Below are positions 23,833 to 34,944 of a stretch of DNA of 64,000 nt, piece by piece. The translations under genes were made by a program, and so were the position numbers. The notes beneath the pieces were generated by a model that did no database searches, was not told the DNA's origin, and saw only the letters and a list, made by a program, of their open reading frames with translations. Positions within the stretch are counted from its first letter, which is position 1. Each line of letters starts with the position of its first letter. The DNA is from Acheta domesticus. Taxonomy: Eukaryota > Arthropoda > Insecta > Orthoptera > Gryllidae. Location of the stretch: positions 121,497,608-121,561,607 of the forward strand of contig JAHLJT010009436.1 of NCBI GenBank assembly GCA_031308135.1, read 5' to 3'.

Positions 23833-24113
23833 CTCTTGAAAATCGAAGAAGCATCCAAAAACGCTCCGTGGCAATGGCGCCTTGGTAGAGTTGCGTTACA
23901 GCGGAGTACAATAGATGGACGAGAGTTGTTCTGGAACGTTTCTGACCACGATCTGGTGCTCGCCCGACCACTCGAAGGAACAGAACGGCCGGCCTTGCGG
24001 ATTCAGTTTATTTCTGTATCTCCTTCTCCTCCCCAAACTCCTCCCCTCACCAGCTACCGCATCTTTCTCTGGCCCGTTCATTTTAAATTCTTCAAAATGT
24101 ATGCCACTCAATA
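23833..24113 (+). CDS. Tentative exon-like frame, copy A
   Basis: An open frame follows a polypyrimidine-rich run ending in TTCTGTAG (23,825-23,832), a plausible splice acceptor. Its translation includes the segment NAPWQWRLGRVALQRST, which matches no family I recognise. Against copy B (45,850-46,090), six of eight substitutions up to the first indel fall in third codon positions and five are synonymous. That is mildly suggestive of coding constraint, but the sample is tiny. No convincing splice donor was found, and a one-base indel near 24,073 breaks the downstream frame. There is no ATG start. A chance open frame remains quite possible. Confidence 0.2.
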
Positions 24114-24510
24114 GATCAGCTGCTTCTAAATATATATCGCAAATCCATCTTTACTATGAAGAACTCTTTATTCACTCTATGCGAGAGTTTTATGGCATAA
24201 GAAGTTATGTTGTGGTTGGATAGGTCTTACAATTTTATACTATCTTTAGCATGGAGAACGAATTTATTAAGTTTTCTTACTGATCCATCTGCCACCATTA
24301 ATTACACATGAAGTCACAATTGTTTTAAATACATCCGTAATGAATCATATTTACTTTAGCCCCAATATAATAAGAGTTTACAATTCTTCTCTCTGTATAT
24401 AAGATGAGACCATACGTCTTGCATTTTCGTTCTTTGTAATTGTTGTCCTATCGCCAAAGTTGGCCTCACAAGACATTTTATTTCAGCTTCCCTTACCAAC
24501 AAACATTTCC
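24114..24510. other. AT-rich stretch left of the LINE
   Basis: Non-coding, close to identical with 46,116-46,525 in copy B. It ends at the insertion site of the LINE. Confidence 0.5.
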
Positions 24511-24517
24511 CCCACTT
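24511..24517. repeat. Target-site duplication, left
   Basis: CCCACTT, repeated at 29,772-29,778. The empty allele in copy B reads CCCTACTT at the equivalent place, one base different, so the duplication is inferred from both flanks. Confidence 0.7.
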
Positions 24518-24548
24518 ATAATAATGTCTTTATTGATATGGCGAGGCT

Positions 24549-24564
24549 CGGGCCATCAGGCCCG
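24549..24564. other. Hairpin in the LINE 3' tail
   Basis: CGGGCC-ATCA-GGCCCG forms a perfect 6-bp stem with a 4-nt loop about 31 bases from the element's 3' end. The same hairpin is at 739-754. In several LINE families the reverse transcriptase recognises a 3' stem-loop; this one is a candidate for that role. Confidence 0.6.
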
Positions 24565-25301
24565 CTCTTCCGCCTAACCACATATCACATGTTAACAATT
24601 TAGTTCATACAATGCAATTTACAAAAGTACAAGTATGATAGTTTATATTAGGTAAGTTATATTATAATAGGTAAGTAGTTAGTTGAGTTGAAGTATCATT
24701 TGAAGCAACTTATGAACAATATCAAAGGTTAAACAGATACAAAAAATGTTACAGAATAAAATTTGAAAAAGAGAAAAGAATTTGAATTTAGAGACGGAAA
24801 TCGACAACAAAAATTTAAATTGCATGACGTTATGCGCTCCACTTGTCTGCGCGCTACGCGGCAGCCTGGTATTCACCCCGAGCGACTGTAATCTATTAAT
24901 ACAGAAACATACCATTTTACCCGCCGCTCGGCCCTGGAGGAAAACCCGCTAGTCGGGGAAAACCCACCAGGCAGGCTGCGTCCTAATACAAAGTTAAGCT
25001 AAGCTAATCTGAAGTGAGAGGTCCTTGGAATGTTTTCCTCAGCTGCTGTCCATGCTGCACGGGGTCGTCTTCTTGCGTGTGCTTAACTCCGCCTCTGCTC
25101 CTAAGAATGAAATACAGTTCCGGCAGTATCAAACAATTCGCACGAAAGTAAATTTTCAACAAAAATACATTAATATTATTCCTAAAAATATATTAATAAT
25201 TTCTAGATACTTCTGAGGAAGAGGTAAAACTGTCATGAGTTTAATTTGATAACTGACAATTAATAGTTATTTAAATTGTAAACTGAACTGATGTAAACCG
25301 A

Positions 25302-28269
25302 CTACTTTGTAAGAAAACGATTCAGGTGTTTTTTAAACGATGTTAATGAGGTGCAGTTTTTAATATTGGAAGGCAATTTATTCCACTCTCGGGCTACAGT
25401 AATTGCAAATGATTTATTGTAGTAGTTAGTTTTACGTTTCGGAATGCAGAGTAACTGGGATTTCTGAAATCTGGAGGATTTAAGATGTACAAAATACTTT
25501 GTTAAATATGACGGGGAACCTGTTTTTAACATCTTAAATAAAAGACAGAGGCTGTGATACAAACGCCTATTCTTTACTGTTAAAATTTTGTGATCTTTAT
25601 AAACACCAGAGATGTGATCGTATTTTCTTATATTATAAATGAAACGAATACATGCATTTTGAGCTCTTTGCAGGGTTTGAGCAAGTGAATCTTTCAAATT
25701 GTTATACACAATGTCACCGTAGTCGAAGTGAGGACACAAGAGGGTTTTTACTAACATTTCCTTCGTATTAGTCGGGAGACATTTGTCAATACATCTAAGG
25801 GATTGCAAAGATGCATAAACTTTGCGACATACATTTCGGATCTGATATTCCCAGCTTAGATGATCATCAAATATCAAACCCAAGTTTTTCACTTGTGAAT
25901 GACGAGGCACTGCGACATTGTCTATAAGCACATCAGGAACAGATGAACATTCAAGTTTCTTATGCATTTGGGAAGAGCCAATTATGATCGTTTGTGATTT
26001 AGTAGGATTTAAATTGAATCCGTTTCTAATTGACCATTTGACTACAGATGAGAGTTCATTATTTAATTTATTTATTAGTATTGCTACCTGTGATGGTTTC
26101 CCGGAGATGTATATTTGCAGATCATCCGCATACATATGATGACTACATTCTTTAAGTTCCCTAGATAGGTCATTTACGTATATTAAGAAGAACAGTGGCC
26201 CTAACACGGATCCCTGAGGTACTCCCTGGTGGACAGGATTTGGATTAGAGCAGAGATCGTCAACTACTACGATTTGTTGCCTATTGTGGAGATAGCTTGC
26301 AATCCAAGAGATGGTGGAATCAGAGAAACTTAGATGTTAGCATTTCGCTATTAGGATGTCATAATTAACAGAGTAAAATGCTTTACTAAAGTCTAAAAGA
26401 GTTAATACAGTTATGTGTCCATCATCTAAGGCTTTTCTTATGTCTTCAGTTACTTTTAATAACGCTGTTTGTGTGCTTCTACCTTCTCTAAAGCCAGATT
26501 GGAGGTTATTAAGCAGATCTGAATCAGTTAAGTATTTTACAATCTGTTTTCGAACTATTTTTTCCAGAACTTTTGACAATGTCGGCAATATACTAATCGG
26601 ACGATAATTGCAAGACGCTGACGTCTGTTCAGATTTTGGCAAGGGTCGAACATGTGCAAGCTTCCACGCTTGTGGGAAGGTTCCCGTAGTTAATGAGAAA
26701 TTAATTAAATGCGTGAGTGCCGGAAGGGCAAATGGTAAAATAAATTTCAATTGTTTGGCTGTGATTCCATCGGAGCCATTAGCATTCGATTTTAACGAAA
26801 GAACAATCTTGCCAACTTCGTGATGATCTACGTTACGGAAATAAAATTTATCCCTGAGAGCAGGTGCATTGGTTGCGAGAGTCTGTAATGTATTCCGTTT
26901 GACATAAGATGGCATTGGTTTTGAAGCATTTACAAAGTAGTCATTAATGTCATCCAAGGGCATGTCAACAGGTAATGCGGAAGAATTTGCTTTCGAGATC
27001 CCCAGGTCTCTCAGTGTGTTCCAAATGTCTTTCGTGTTCGTTTTTACTTTAAAGATGTCATGATAACATCGAATTTTCGCATTCCGAATTTTTTGTTTTA
27101 CGGAATTTCGTAACTTCTTGTACGCACTTTCATTTTCAGAGGTTTTATTAGATTTGAAGTGACGGTAAGCTAAGTCACGTTCCTGCATGAATTGCTTTAA
27201 TTCTCTTGTAAGCCACGGGGCCGCGGGACGTGTCACACGTCGCGATTTCCACGGTGCATGTTTATCGAAAAGATCTGATGTAATTTTATTGAAGGCTTCT
27301 ACTTTACTATTAAGGGATATTTGATTGTAAATGTCATACCAAGGAGCTTTGGCACTGTCATCGCACATAGCCTCACAATTTATATTTTTGTAATCACGGT
27401 AGCGGATCATTTTATGTTTATATTTCGGGCATTTAATAGAGTACATCATAAATAGCAAATCATGCTTTGATACTCCGGAAACAGAAAACTGACCATATAG
27501 TAATACTTTCGAGGTGTCTGAAACGATCGCGTGATCTATCCACCTTTCAGTTCCTAACGATAGGTGGGTAGGGCCAAATTCTAATATTTGTAAATTGTAT
27601 GAATTGATAGTGTCAATAAACTTTTCGGCCGAGTTCGTAAGCGGTGCCATCAGATCGCAATTGAAATCACCCATGATTATGATATCTTGATATTTATTTA
27701 CGAATTGCGAAAGGGGAACTTCTAACTCGGATAAATCACCCGTTTTCGGGGGCCAGTAAACAACGGCAACAAGTATACGTTTCATTTCAATTTGAATTTC
27801 CGCAAACATATATTCCATGCCAGGTAATGTGGTTGTGGAGTGAGCGACTACTTTAACCTTATGTCATCACGAACAAACAATGCAACCCCTCCACCCGCCT
27901 TTCTTTTGCATTGCTTTTAATTATCGACCTGTCATTGCGAAAGAGTTTATAATTAGATCCCGATACGAGTCCTGAATTTATTGTAGATTTCAACCACGTT
28001 TCGCTAATTAAAAACAGGTCTGGTTTCGTTTCAGTTATAATATTTGAAATTTCAGAGTAATGCTGCTTAAGTGATTGTGCATTTACGTGGAAAACAGACA
28101 AGCCACGAGGAAACTGGGACAAAGAGACCTGTAAATCTTGTAGGGTGGCCGGGCTACTTCGAGCGGGTTTGGGGCTTTCCAAGGGGCCGGATGGAGCACT
28201 AGACGCAGGTATAGAATTCCTGGAACGCGTGTACTGAGAAAAAGTCGGTGTCAAACTTCCTTGCCACAT
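25302..28269 (-). pseudogene. LINE ORF2: AP endonuclease plus reverse transcriptase, broken
   Basis: About 989 codons in three pieces. The N-terminal piece (28,269-27,859) has endonuclease motifs FHVNAQSL (Asn at residue 63) and FLISETWL (Glu 90). The second (27,818-26,337) continues the endonuclease with GDFN (residues 50-53) and IDH (94-96). It then enters the reverse transcriptase with YRPISIL (405-411), SGFREGRST (441-449) and LLDFSKAFY (474-482). In that last motif the usual second Asp is Tyr. The third (26,207-25,302) starts near GPLFFLIYVNDL, has the catalytic YADD (residues 26-29) and ends in a LINE-like tail with EWNKLPSNIKN. Two apparent frameshifts lie at about 27,860-27,910, and an in-frame TAA is at 26,337-26,339. 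The protein would nick target DNA and copy the element RNA there. Some breaks may be assembly errors. Confidence 0.92.
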
Positions 28270-28844
28270 TTAAGGAGATAAATTCGGGGGGAAGATTAAA
28301 GTGGCAATGAGCAGGAAGGAATCGGAAACTAAATAAGTTGCTTTTGATCACAAGTGGGACACTAACTACTTAGAATTAGTTTAAGTAATGTAAGTTTCTT
28401 ATAACTAGTTGTTATTTTATGGGAATAATAGTTAACTATAATTATAAAATAATGACAATATTAGTACACAATAAAAAATGTGACAAAAAAAATAATGAGA
28501 GTATTAGTACACAATAGAAGAATTAATTGGAGTAATTAAAAAATAATATACTTCTAATATTAGTAATAATAGACTAAAAGTAGAAGTGTTAATAATAAAT
28601 ATTAATAATAATGATAATAATAATAGTAATAGTAATAATAATAGTAATAGTAATAATAATAGTAATAGTAATAATAATAGTAATAGTAATAATAATAATA
28701 ATAATAATAATGATTGAATATCACAATAACAAATTACTGGAGAAGAAAAAAATTATAATTAATTTTAAAAAAATTATAATTAAAAATCTATTTAATTTAT
28801 AATTAATTTTTGTTTTTAGAAAAGTAGCACATAGTATTTTGCTC
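28270..28844. other. Unusually long AT-rich spacer between LINE ORF1 and ORF2
   Basis: 575 bases without a coding frame separate the two LINE frames, which are usually close or overlapping in this group. It holds the ATT-type repeat listed separately and is otherwise AT-rich with duplicated AATTATAATTAA-like words near 28,750-28,800. Confidence 0.6.
28596..28713. repeat. AAT/AGT triplet repeat with an 18-bp higher-order unit
   Basis: AAT and AGT triplets arranged in an approximately fourfold 18-bp unit, AGTAATAGTAATAATAAT, ending in a pure AAT run. It lies inside the LINE spacer. Confidence 0.9.
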
Positions 28845-29486
28845 CTAATTCTTTATGCTATCCAGTTCTGCTATAGTTCTGATGCGAACTTTGGTGTTCC
28901 TCACCTTTACGATGATGACGCCATCGGTTGTCCAGACGTACTGTTGGCCAAAACGTTCCACAGCTTTTTTTAGGACGTCCAGCCGCATCCTCGTCAGGTC
29001 CTCCCGGATGGTGACACCCGTATTTTTCAGGTTTCTCTTCGATTGAAAAATTTCCCGGCGCTTCCTATAACTGGTAAATTTTACTATTATAGGACGAGTA
29101 CCACCACTACTTTTACGGCCTACTCGATGGCTGCGATCAATGTCGCTAAGCTCTAATTGGACACCTATCTTTTTGGCTACATTGATTGCAATGCAGTCGG
29201 TGTCCTCGTCATCACGCTCGGGCTCCCCGAAGATCCTAAGGCAGTTACGACGCTGGTACTGCTCGAGCTCGTCGGTGCGGTCTGCCAGTTGAAGCTTGAG
29301 ATCATCAATCTCCTTTGTCTGCTGCAAGAGTTTCTCTTCGTACCGAGAAACTAACGCCTCCAATTTCGTCTCCATCACTTCAGCAACAACCTGGGATAAT
29401 TTGCTCATGAAAGCATCCGAAGTCAGGATGCTTTCAATGAGAGAAGCAGAGACAGCGTCATTGGCTTTGGCGTTGCGTGTAGACAT
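28845..29486 (-). CDS. LINE ORF1 RNA-binding protein
   Basis: An intact 213-residue frame starting at ATG, 285 bases from the element's 5' end. An N-terminal helix-rich region with heptad-like spacing, ending near residue 80, looks like a coiled coil for multimerisation. A central part with LRIFGEP, DIDRSHRVGR and RPIIVKFTSY follows, in the manner of the RRM-like domain of L1-type ORF1 proteins. Such proteins bind the element RNA and act as chaperones in the ribonucleoprotein. No CCHC zinc knuckles are visible. This is the only intact protein-coding gene I accept in the window. Confidence 0.85.
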   Translation of the reverse strand: MSTRNAKANDAVSASLIESILTSDAFMSKLSQVVAEVMETKLEALVSRYEEKLLQQTKEIDDLKLQLADRTDELEQYQRRNCLRIFGEPERDDEDTDCIAINVAKKIGVQLELSDIDRSHRVGRKSSGGTRPIIVKFTSYRKRREIFQSKRNLKNTGVTIREDLTRMRLDVLKKAVERFGQQYVWTTDGVIIVKVRNTKVRIRTIAELDSIKN

Positions 29487-29771
29487 GTTTTAAGAAATAG
29501 AGACAATATTTACACAAGAAATAAGTAGAAATAAAAGCTTATTTTACACAAGAAAATACTTTTGGAGAAAACTAAAAATGTTAAACAGTATATTAAAAAT
29601 GTATATGTTTTACTTAACTCGTTCCAAGCAGACACTGGCGTGTGCGGCGCTCTTCACAAACGGTCCTACGGCTGAATAATCTACCTGCTGCGCCGCTCAC
29701 TGAAAACTACCTGCGGTGATCCTCGGAGCGCTTAGGGAATACGTCCTCACAGCTCGGAGACCATGACACGA
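29487..29771 (-). other. LINE 5' UTR
   Basis: Sequence between the 5' boundary of the insertion and the ORF1 start. An internal RNA polymerase II promoter is expected here for this type of element, but no motif was confidently identified. Confidence 0.6.
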
Positions 29772-29778
29772 CCCACTT
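29772..29778. repeat. Target-site duplication, right
   Basis: CCCACTT, partner of 24,511-24,517. The sequence to its right rejoins the copy B sequence at about 46,530. Confidence 0.7.
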
Positions 29779-30215
29779 CTACTGCCTTCACGTTCTTTCT
29801 CAATCCCACCTTCTTAGTCTCACGTTCCTCCGCAACCGTTCACACTCTCCCCCTTCTCCCTCTCTCACTCAATGCAGCTACCCCTCCATCTCCTCTGCTT
29901 CCTGACCTTCCCGCGCGGTCGGAGAGGCTGCTCCAATTGTGTGGATTCCAGCCACCAGCCCTCTCCTCTCCCCTTGCTTTCTTCCGTCCGAGCCTGACCA
30001 GCACAGTGCCTGCGCCGCCAACGATGTCCAGCTGTTGTTCGAGTACTCTTCCTCCCTGCCAGCCCCCCTCCCTATCACCCTTCCGCTTCACTCCGCTGAC
30101 CCTTGACCCGAGCTCTTCGCCCTACACGCTGTGCCTTCGCTTGTTAGTGACCTTGTTCGAAACGACCGCCCATTCTATAACCTCGCTGACCTCGGCATCC
30201 AGGAAATACGACTGA
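29779..30215. other. Pyrimidine-rich segment with a long open frame, copy A
   Basis: C/T-rich DNA matching about 46,530-46,976. A 150-codon frame (29,763-30,215) is rich in Pro, Ser and Leu and begins inside the LINE. In copy B the corresponding frame begins elsewhere and has 173 codons. Substitutions between copies fall in all codon positions. Not accepted as a gene. Confidence 0.5.
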
Positions 30216-31485
30216 AATTATCTTTCTCCATTGTAATTGACATAATAAAATGAATTAAGGTTGTTTTTTTCAAGAGAATGGGATAATATCTTACAGGATT
30301 TATGAGTTAAATGAAAATTGCTTTATTCATCGTGTTAAGCAAATACATTTTTACAGGCTACTAAAGTAGGTACAGTTACAGTTCAGCATGTTCGTAAGTT
30401 GAAATGACTCATTGTTTTCAAACTACTTTATATTTTGTCGAAAGTTGTTCATTTCATATTTTTTATTGTCAAGCTGTTTACTTATTAATTTATAATTCCT
30501 TTCCTTTATTTCAAACGAAGAAAGGGATTTCTCTGTAAAACAATCGATTTATAAATTGAGGTTTTGAAAGACAACAGTTTAAAATCATAAATACGATGAA
30601 ATGGTATTTTGAAATTCATTAGCATTTAATATTTTTGTTTTTTTCAACTACCTGTACAACACGTTTTCCCAAAAACTTATTTATGAACGTGGATGCATGA
30701 TAAAGTTGTGTCGTTTTGAGAAACTTTTGTCTGTTTATGTACTTGTACCGTAACCAAAAACAAAGTTTGTTTATAAATTGACTGCAGTGGTGCGTGGTAC
30801 TTAACAAAATAACGCCGTCTAGGAAGCGCTGAAGGAAGCCTGCGGAAATTCAGGGAACGTACGTCAATCGCATCTTCAACAATTAACAAACAAGGCAGAG
30901 CCGGGTGTTATGCTTTGGCAGATAAATCGATATTGATGAAGCCGGTCGGGTGCCTGAGAGAAACGCCGAGAAGGGAAGTACGGGGACCGAAGATAATTTG
31001 CGCGAGGATCCTTGCCTCTCCTTCCTTCCAAGTTGTTGCGCATACTTCGCCGTTTCAACGTGGGTGCTTCTGCCGTCACTGCTTCTGCTCCACGTACTTT
31101 ACCAACACCACATCTTGGGTTTCCCTCTCCCTTTACAAATGCTTGCTTCGTAACACATTTCTTCGCTTTATTTTCTGCTGATGATACTCTGCAAGCGAAA
31201 CAATTCCATTTCCTCTACTACGTTATATCAATTGTAACCATTTCCTTTTCTTTACATTTTGTCTAAAACAATTCCAAAACTATACTCCATTTATTTCATT
31301 GTATTTTCTACAAACCCATTTATCTAGCTCAGTCACTACTTTGCGAGGCTGAACCTGTTCGCATCCCTCCCTACATCAATGAAGCAGTCAAGAAGCGGTG
31401 CTTTCAGTAAACACCTCATTGGGGCTTCTCCATTTCATTCCCTTCACCCTGAATTCCACGCACCTGCGGGAGGGTGAGGCGTAAT
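30216..31485. other. AT-rich stretch, copy A
   Basis: Non-coding; close to identical with 46,977-48,268. Frames near 30,876-31,266 overlap on both strands without domains. Confidence 0.5.
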
Positions 31486-31489
31486 TACA

Positions 31490-31850
31490 GACCGGAAGAA
31501 AACACCCTCGCGCATCTTAACCCGCGCGGCACATTTAAGCAGGTCTTGCAAAAGCTCGCGGCGTTCCACGGCGGAAACCCGTCAATTTTGTGAAGTTGCG
31601 CGCGGAGGGAGGCGGCCTGGAGGAAGCGCCCCACATCATCCCCCCTCCACCCCGCCCGCTGGGAGTGGAGGGGAGGGAGCGCGTTAAACAGATTTAACGC
31701 AATAATTTCGCGTCCTCTCGAGGCCGCGCGGGCCACCTGAAGGGGTAAATAAGCGGAGCCTCGTTAGGCGCAGACGAGTGCGTGAAGGGGGCCCGCGACA
31801 GCGACGGCGCAGGCGAGGGCGAAGGCGATGCACTCCCGAGGGACGAGGTT
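31490..31850. promoter_or_regulatory. CpG-rich patch with a perfect inverted repeat, copy A
   Basis: CpG-dense segment containing GCGTTAAACAGATTTAACGC (31,681-31,700), two 8-base arms around CAGA, plus GGCGTAATTACAG at its left side. Nearly unchanged in copy B (48,270-48,640). The symmetric TTTAACGC arms could be a dimeric protein-binding site. Regulatory role inferred. Confidence 0.4.
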
Positions 31851-33055
31851 GCTTGGTGGTGAACATGACAAACACTGACATTTAGTTGCCAGAGGTGGGT
31901 TGGCATGAAATAAGGACAATGTATTTTTGCGAGAAGAAATACAAAACAAAATCCCAGTTAACAGTTTCTCACAAACCATTTTAAAATTCTAGTTTTCACA
32001 ATTAGATAAAGTATACGAAAAAAATATCAAAATATAAAATAATATTTTTAATTTACATCACGTCTTTTACACTGTCAATTTTAATTCAATTATTCAAAGC
32101 AATAATCACCAACATCATCAAATTCCTGCTTCTCGAATATAGTCACTAAGATTTTTTTTCATAAAATGCATGTGATTTGGAATTGCTTCAATGAAATCAC
32201 CGACTCAAAACCAAAAAATAGTCATTGATGGCAGATTTGTGGATATAAAACTGACGATTCCATAGAATGAACAAAAAATTCTTGCTTTTATGTCTTCTCT
32301 GAGCAGGTGTGCCGTGACATGCAGCGTTTACGAGCATGGAGCAATTGTGTTTGTTATTTCCAAGACTAATCCAATATTAATTTAATTGAAGACTAATTAG
32401 AATATGACAAATCCTAGCTTTTCTAAAAACTGAAAATTATTAAGATTACGAAAAAAATCGTTATAAATATATTTCAATTAAATTTTCACTCATAGCCACA
32501 ATTTTCATAATTGAACATTTTTCAAAATAAAAATACCAAGATTTATATAAATAGCAAATTTTTAAACAACAATGTAATACTTGATAACAATATGCTTCCT
32601 AAAAGACAGTAAAACATTGTTTGGTATTTCCCAGGAAAAGAAAACTCACTCGAACGACTTGCTAATGAAGTAACAGATGCACTACTTGAAATGTTGCAAA
32701 TGAGTTAGTTTTAATATTTCTTGAATCTTTTCTTGAATAATATCAACGACATACTCTACAAGTTATTGATACATACGAAGAAAAATTTCCCGTGAAAAGA
32801 AGAAATCATCGCCATTATTTAAAAAAATCATTACAAGGAAATGGTGATAAATATGAGCAACAATAATCAGCAGTAATATATTAGGAAATGTTTTCTGCCA
32901 CCACGTCAACCGGACTCATCTATTTGCTATAGCAATAACTGAATGGCCGGAAACTAGAAGAGAACGGTGCCAAAAAACAAAACGATTGGCGGAACAGTGA
33001 AAGACGAAGACGATGGCGGAAGAACGACGACGACCGGAGCAGTAACGTTCGTTCA
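31851..33055. other. AT-rich stretch, copy A
   Basis: Strongly AT-rich and close to identical with 48,640-49,845. No gene was recognised. Confidence 0.5.
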
Positions 33056-33059
33056 ATTG

Positions 33060-33480
33060 CGGTTACGGAAGTGAGCAAGTCGGGATCTTCGTCCATTGAA
33101 AACGAACGCTCGCATCGCATGTTACACGGAAGGCGGCAAGAACACAGGCGTGCTGCGGGCACAGAGGCGGAGAGCAGCGCACGGAGGACGAGCTGGGGCA
33201 ACGAGCGCAGAGCTGGCGCCGGGCGTCGGGCTGGCGGCGGCGGCGGCGGCTTTGAAGGCGAGCGGCGGTTACAAGCGCGCCGCGCCGCAACCACCGCTCC
33301 GCCACGCCACCGACCAGGCGTCGCCTCCGCCTACGCCGCCTCGCGCGCCTCGCCCCGCTTCCTTGACCTACTCAAAGCCTCCTCCGCTCACCGACGCAGG
33401 CGGCGCGGCGCGGTCCGGCGGGGGCAACGATCTCTGCTGCTGGAGCTGCTTTCGCACCTTGGGAGAGATCTTTACTGTCT
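33060..33480. promoter_or_regulatory. CpG-rich patch, copy A
   Basis: CpG-dense with a GGC triplet run near 33,228-33,250; counterpart at 49,850-50,290. Frames of 147-152 codons exist, but indels of one or two bases between copies change their phase, so they are not accepted as coding. Confidence 0.35.
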
Positions 33481-34944
33481 CGCAAAGAGGAAAGGAGATA
33501 TCCAGCCGAAAGACAGAGCACTTGACTGAAACGCGATAATTTTTTTATGAGTCTCCTGCCCACAGTTATGAGTATACAGTAGATAATTTCGTTGATTTTG
33601 TTCTTACAGTAAGTTTACATTTCTACAAAATTAATATTATTTTGTTAATTTTAAGACACATCCTAGAAAGTATTTACATATGATTACATATACATATACC
33701 AATATTACATATACCAATATTGTTGAAACCAATTTACAAACAGCAAAGTGGCAGTTGGTACCATAAGTTGTATAACATTGTTACCATACAACTCTGTAAA
33801 GATAGTAAGCATATCAATCACTGCGTTTGATTTTGAAATCAGACAATAAAATATTCAAAAAGCAATCAAACATCATTAGCTTCATGTAAAAGTACATCTG
33901 TAAATAGAAAAAATGATAAAAGAAGAGAAAAGAGTGGTAAAAAAGGATATGTATTAAGAGAGTAACGACAAATATGCTTGTTAAAATGGAATTAGAAAAA
34001 TATGAAGACTGAATAACACTCGTAAGTAGGATTAAGGAATTCAAAATGGAGAAAGGGAATACAATAGTGCAGTAAAAATGCATCAGAAACCCAATGCGAA
34101 ACTTATGCATGCGACCAGGCGTCTGCCAGCACCCACAGGTAAAAGGGACACGTAGGTGCACCTGCTTTCATTGCACTATCGCTCTCCTAGAGAATTGTAA
34201 GTTATCTGGTCCCGCTCTGTAGGGCTAGGTTGGAACAGTTTGGCATTCTTCTGTATTTCAACGTCGCTGATATTGGAAGGCAGGCACCCTCCCATGGTGA
34301 CCGTACAAAATGCATGTGTATAAATTAAACATTGAAACATAATTTCTACACAGAAGATCATAAACATTCTTTTTCACTGACAGCTCATTTTTCGCTATTG
34401 TTTTCTTTGGGAAAGAGGAATGTTGACAACAGAAATTATATATGATTATTGATTTAATATCTGTAAAGAATGTTCTGTATATTTACTTGTTGAATCCTCC
34501 TTGTATATGAACAACCATTTTTACCGTCTGCTTCGTAGGGAAATTGTTATTTTAGGTGGGCATGTCCTCTGGAGATAATATATTTCCTGCTAATTTTACT
34601 TTGCGGATTACAGTGTGAAATCAAACAACAAACTGTGTTGGCCTTTCAGATTTATGATGAAATCATTGTAGTTACAAATTTATTGCTAATAATGTATTAA
34701 AGTATTTTTCCGTTAGAAAGATATATTAGCACAAAGCGCAAAGAGTCCCAAGAAAAATATTTTTGTCGTATTGTATATTTTTGATACGTTTTCGTTTATT
34801 GCTCAACAGATATCAATAAAGAATTATTTAAGTTTCTTCAAAACATTTGTATTTCAGTACGATTCTCAGCTATGTTGTATTCGATTAAAGGCAAGTAATT
34901 ACAAGAACAATATATTCGTCCTAGTGATATTAGCGGTAAGTAAA
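33481..34944. other. AT-rich stretch up to the gap, copy A
   Basis: Non-coding; nearly identical with 50,290-51,757. A direct duplication of a TACATATACCAATATT word occurs at about 33,688-33,723. Confidence 0.5.

Larger units (their letters stand above)
24518..29771 (-). mobile_element. Near-full-length non-LTR retrotransposon (Jockey/CR1-like)
   Basis: This 5,254-bp block is absent from the matching site in copy B and is flanked by a 7-bp direct repeat, so it is a polymorphic insertion. Read on the minus strand it has a 5' UTR of about 285 bases, ORF1 (29,486-28,845), a 575-base spacer, ORF2 with endonuclease and reverse transcriptase (28,269-25,302) and a 3' UTR of about 780 bases. The 3' UTR ends with AATAAA (complement of 24,529-24,534) and a short ATT repeat. 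Domain order and the apurinic-type endonuclease place it in the Jockey/CR1 group of LINEs; the exact clade cannot be fixed by eye. ORF2 is broken, so this copy as assembled could not mobilise itself. Confidence 0.9.
14271..34944. repeat. Copy A of a large duplicated block (probable haplotype 1)
   Basis: This 20.7-kb block matches copy B (35,945-51,757) from end to end. Its left end matches the first base after the Ns and its right end is the last base before them, so the homology runs exactly to the gap on both sides. It carries a 5.25-kb LINE that B lacks and lacks a 427-bp insert that B has. Geometry favours two overlapping, unmerged contigs over a real tandem duplication. Confidence 0.9.

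Noticed and set aside
29763..30215. 150-codon Pro/Ser/Leu-rich frame and its 173-codon counterpart in copy B
   Set aside because: It starts inside the LINE in one copy and elsewhere in the other; substitutions are spread over all codon positions; an antisense frame is also open.
33071..33539. 147-152 codon frames in the CpG-rich patch
   Set aside because: The two copies differ by indels that change phase, so there is no shared reading frame.
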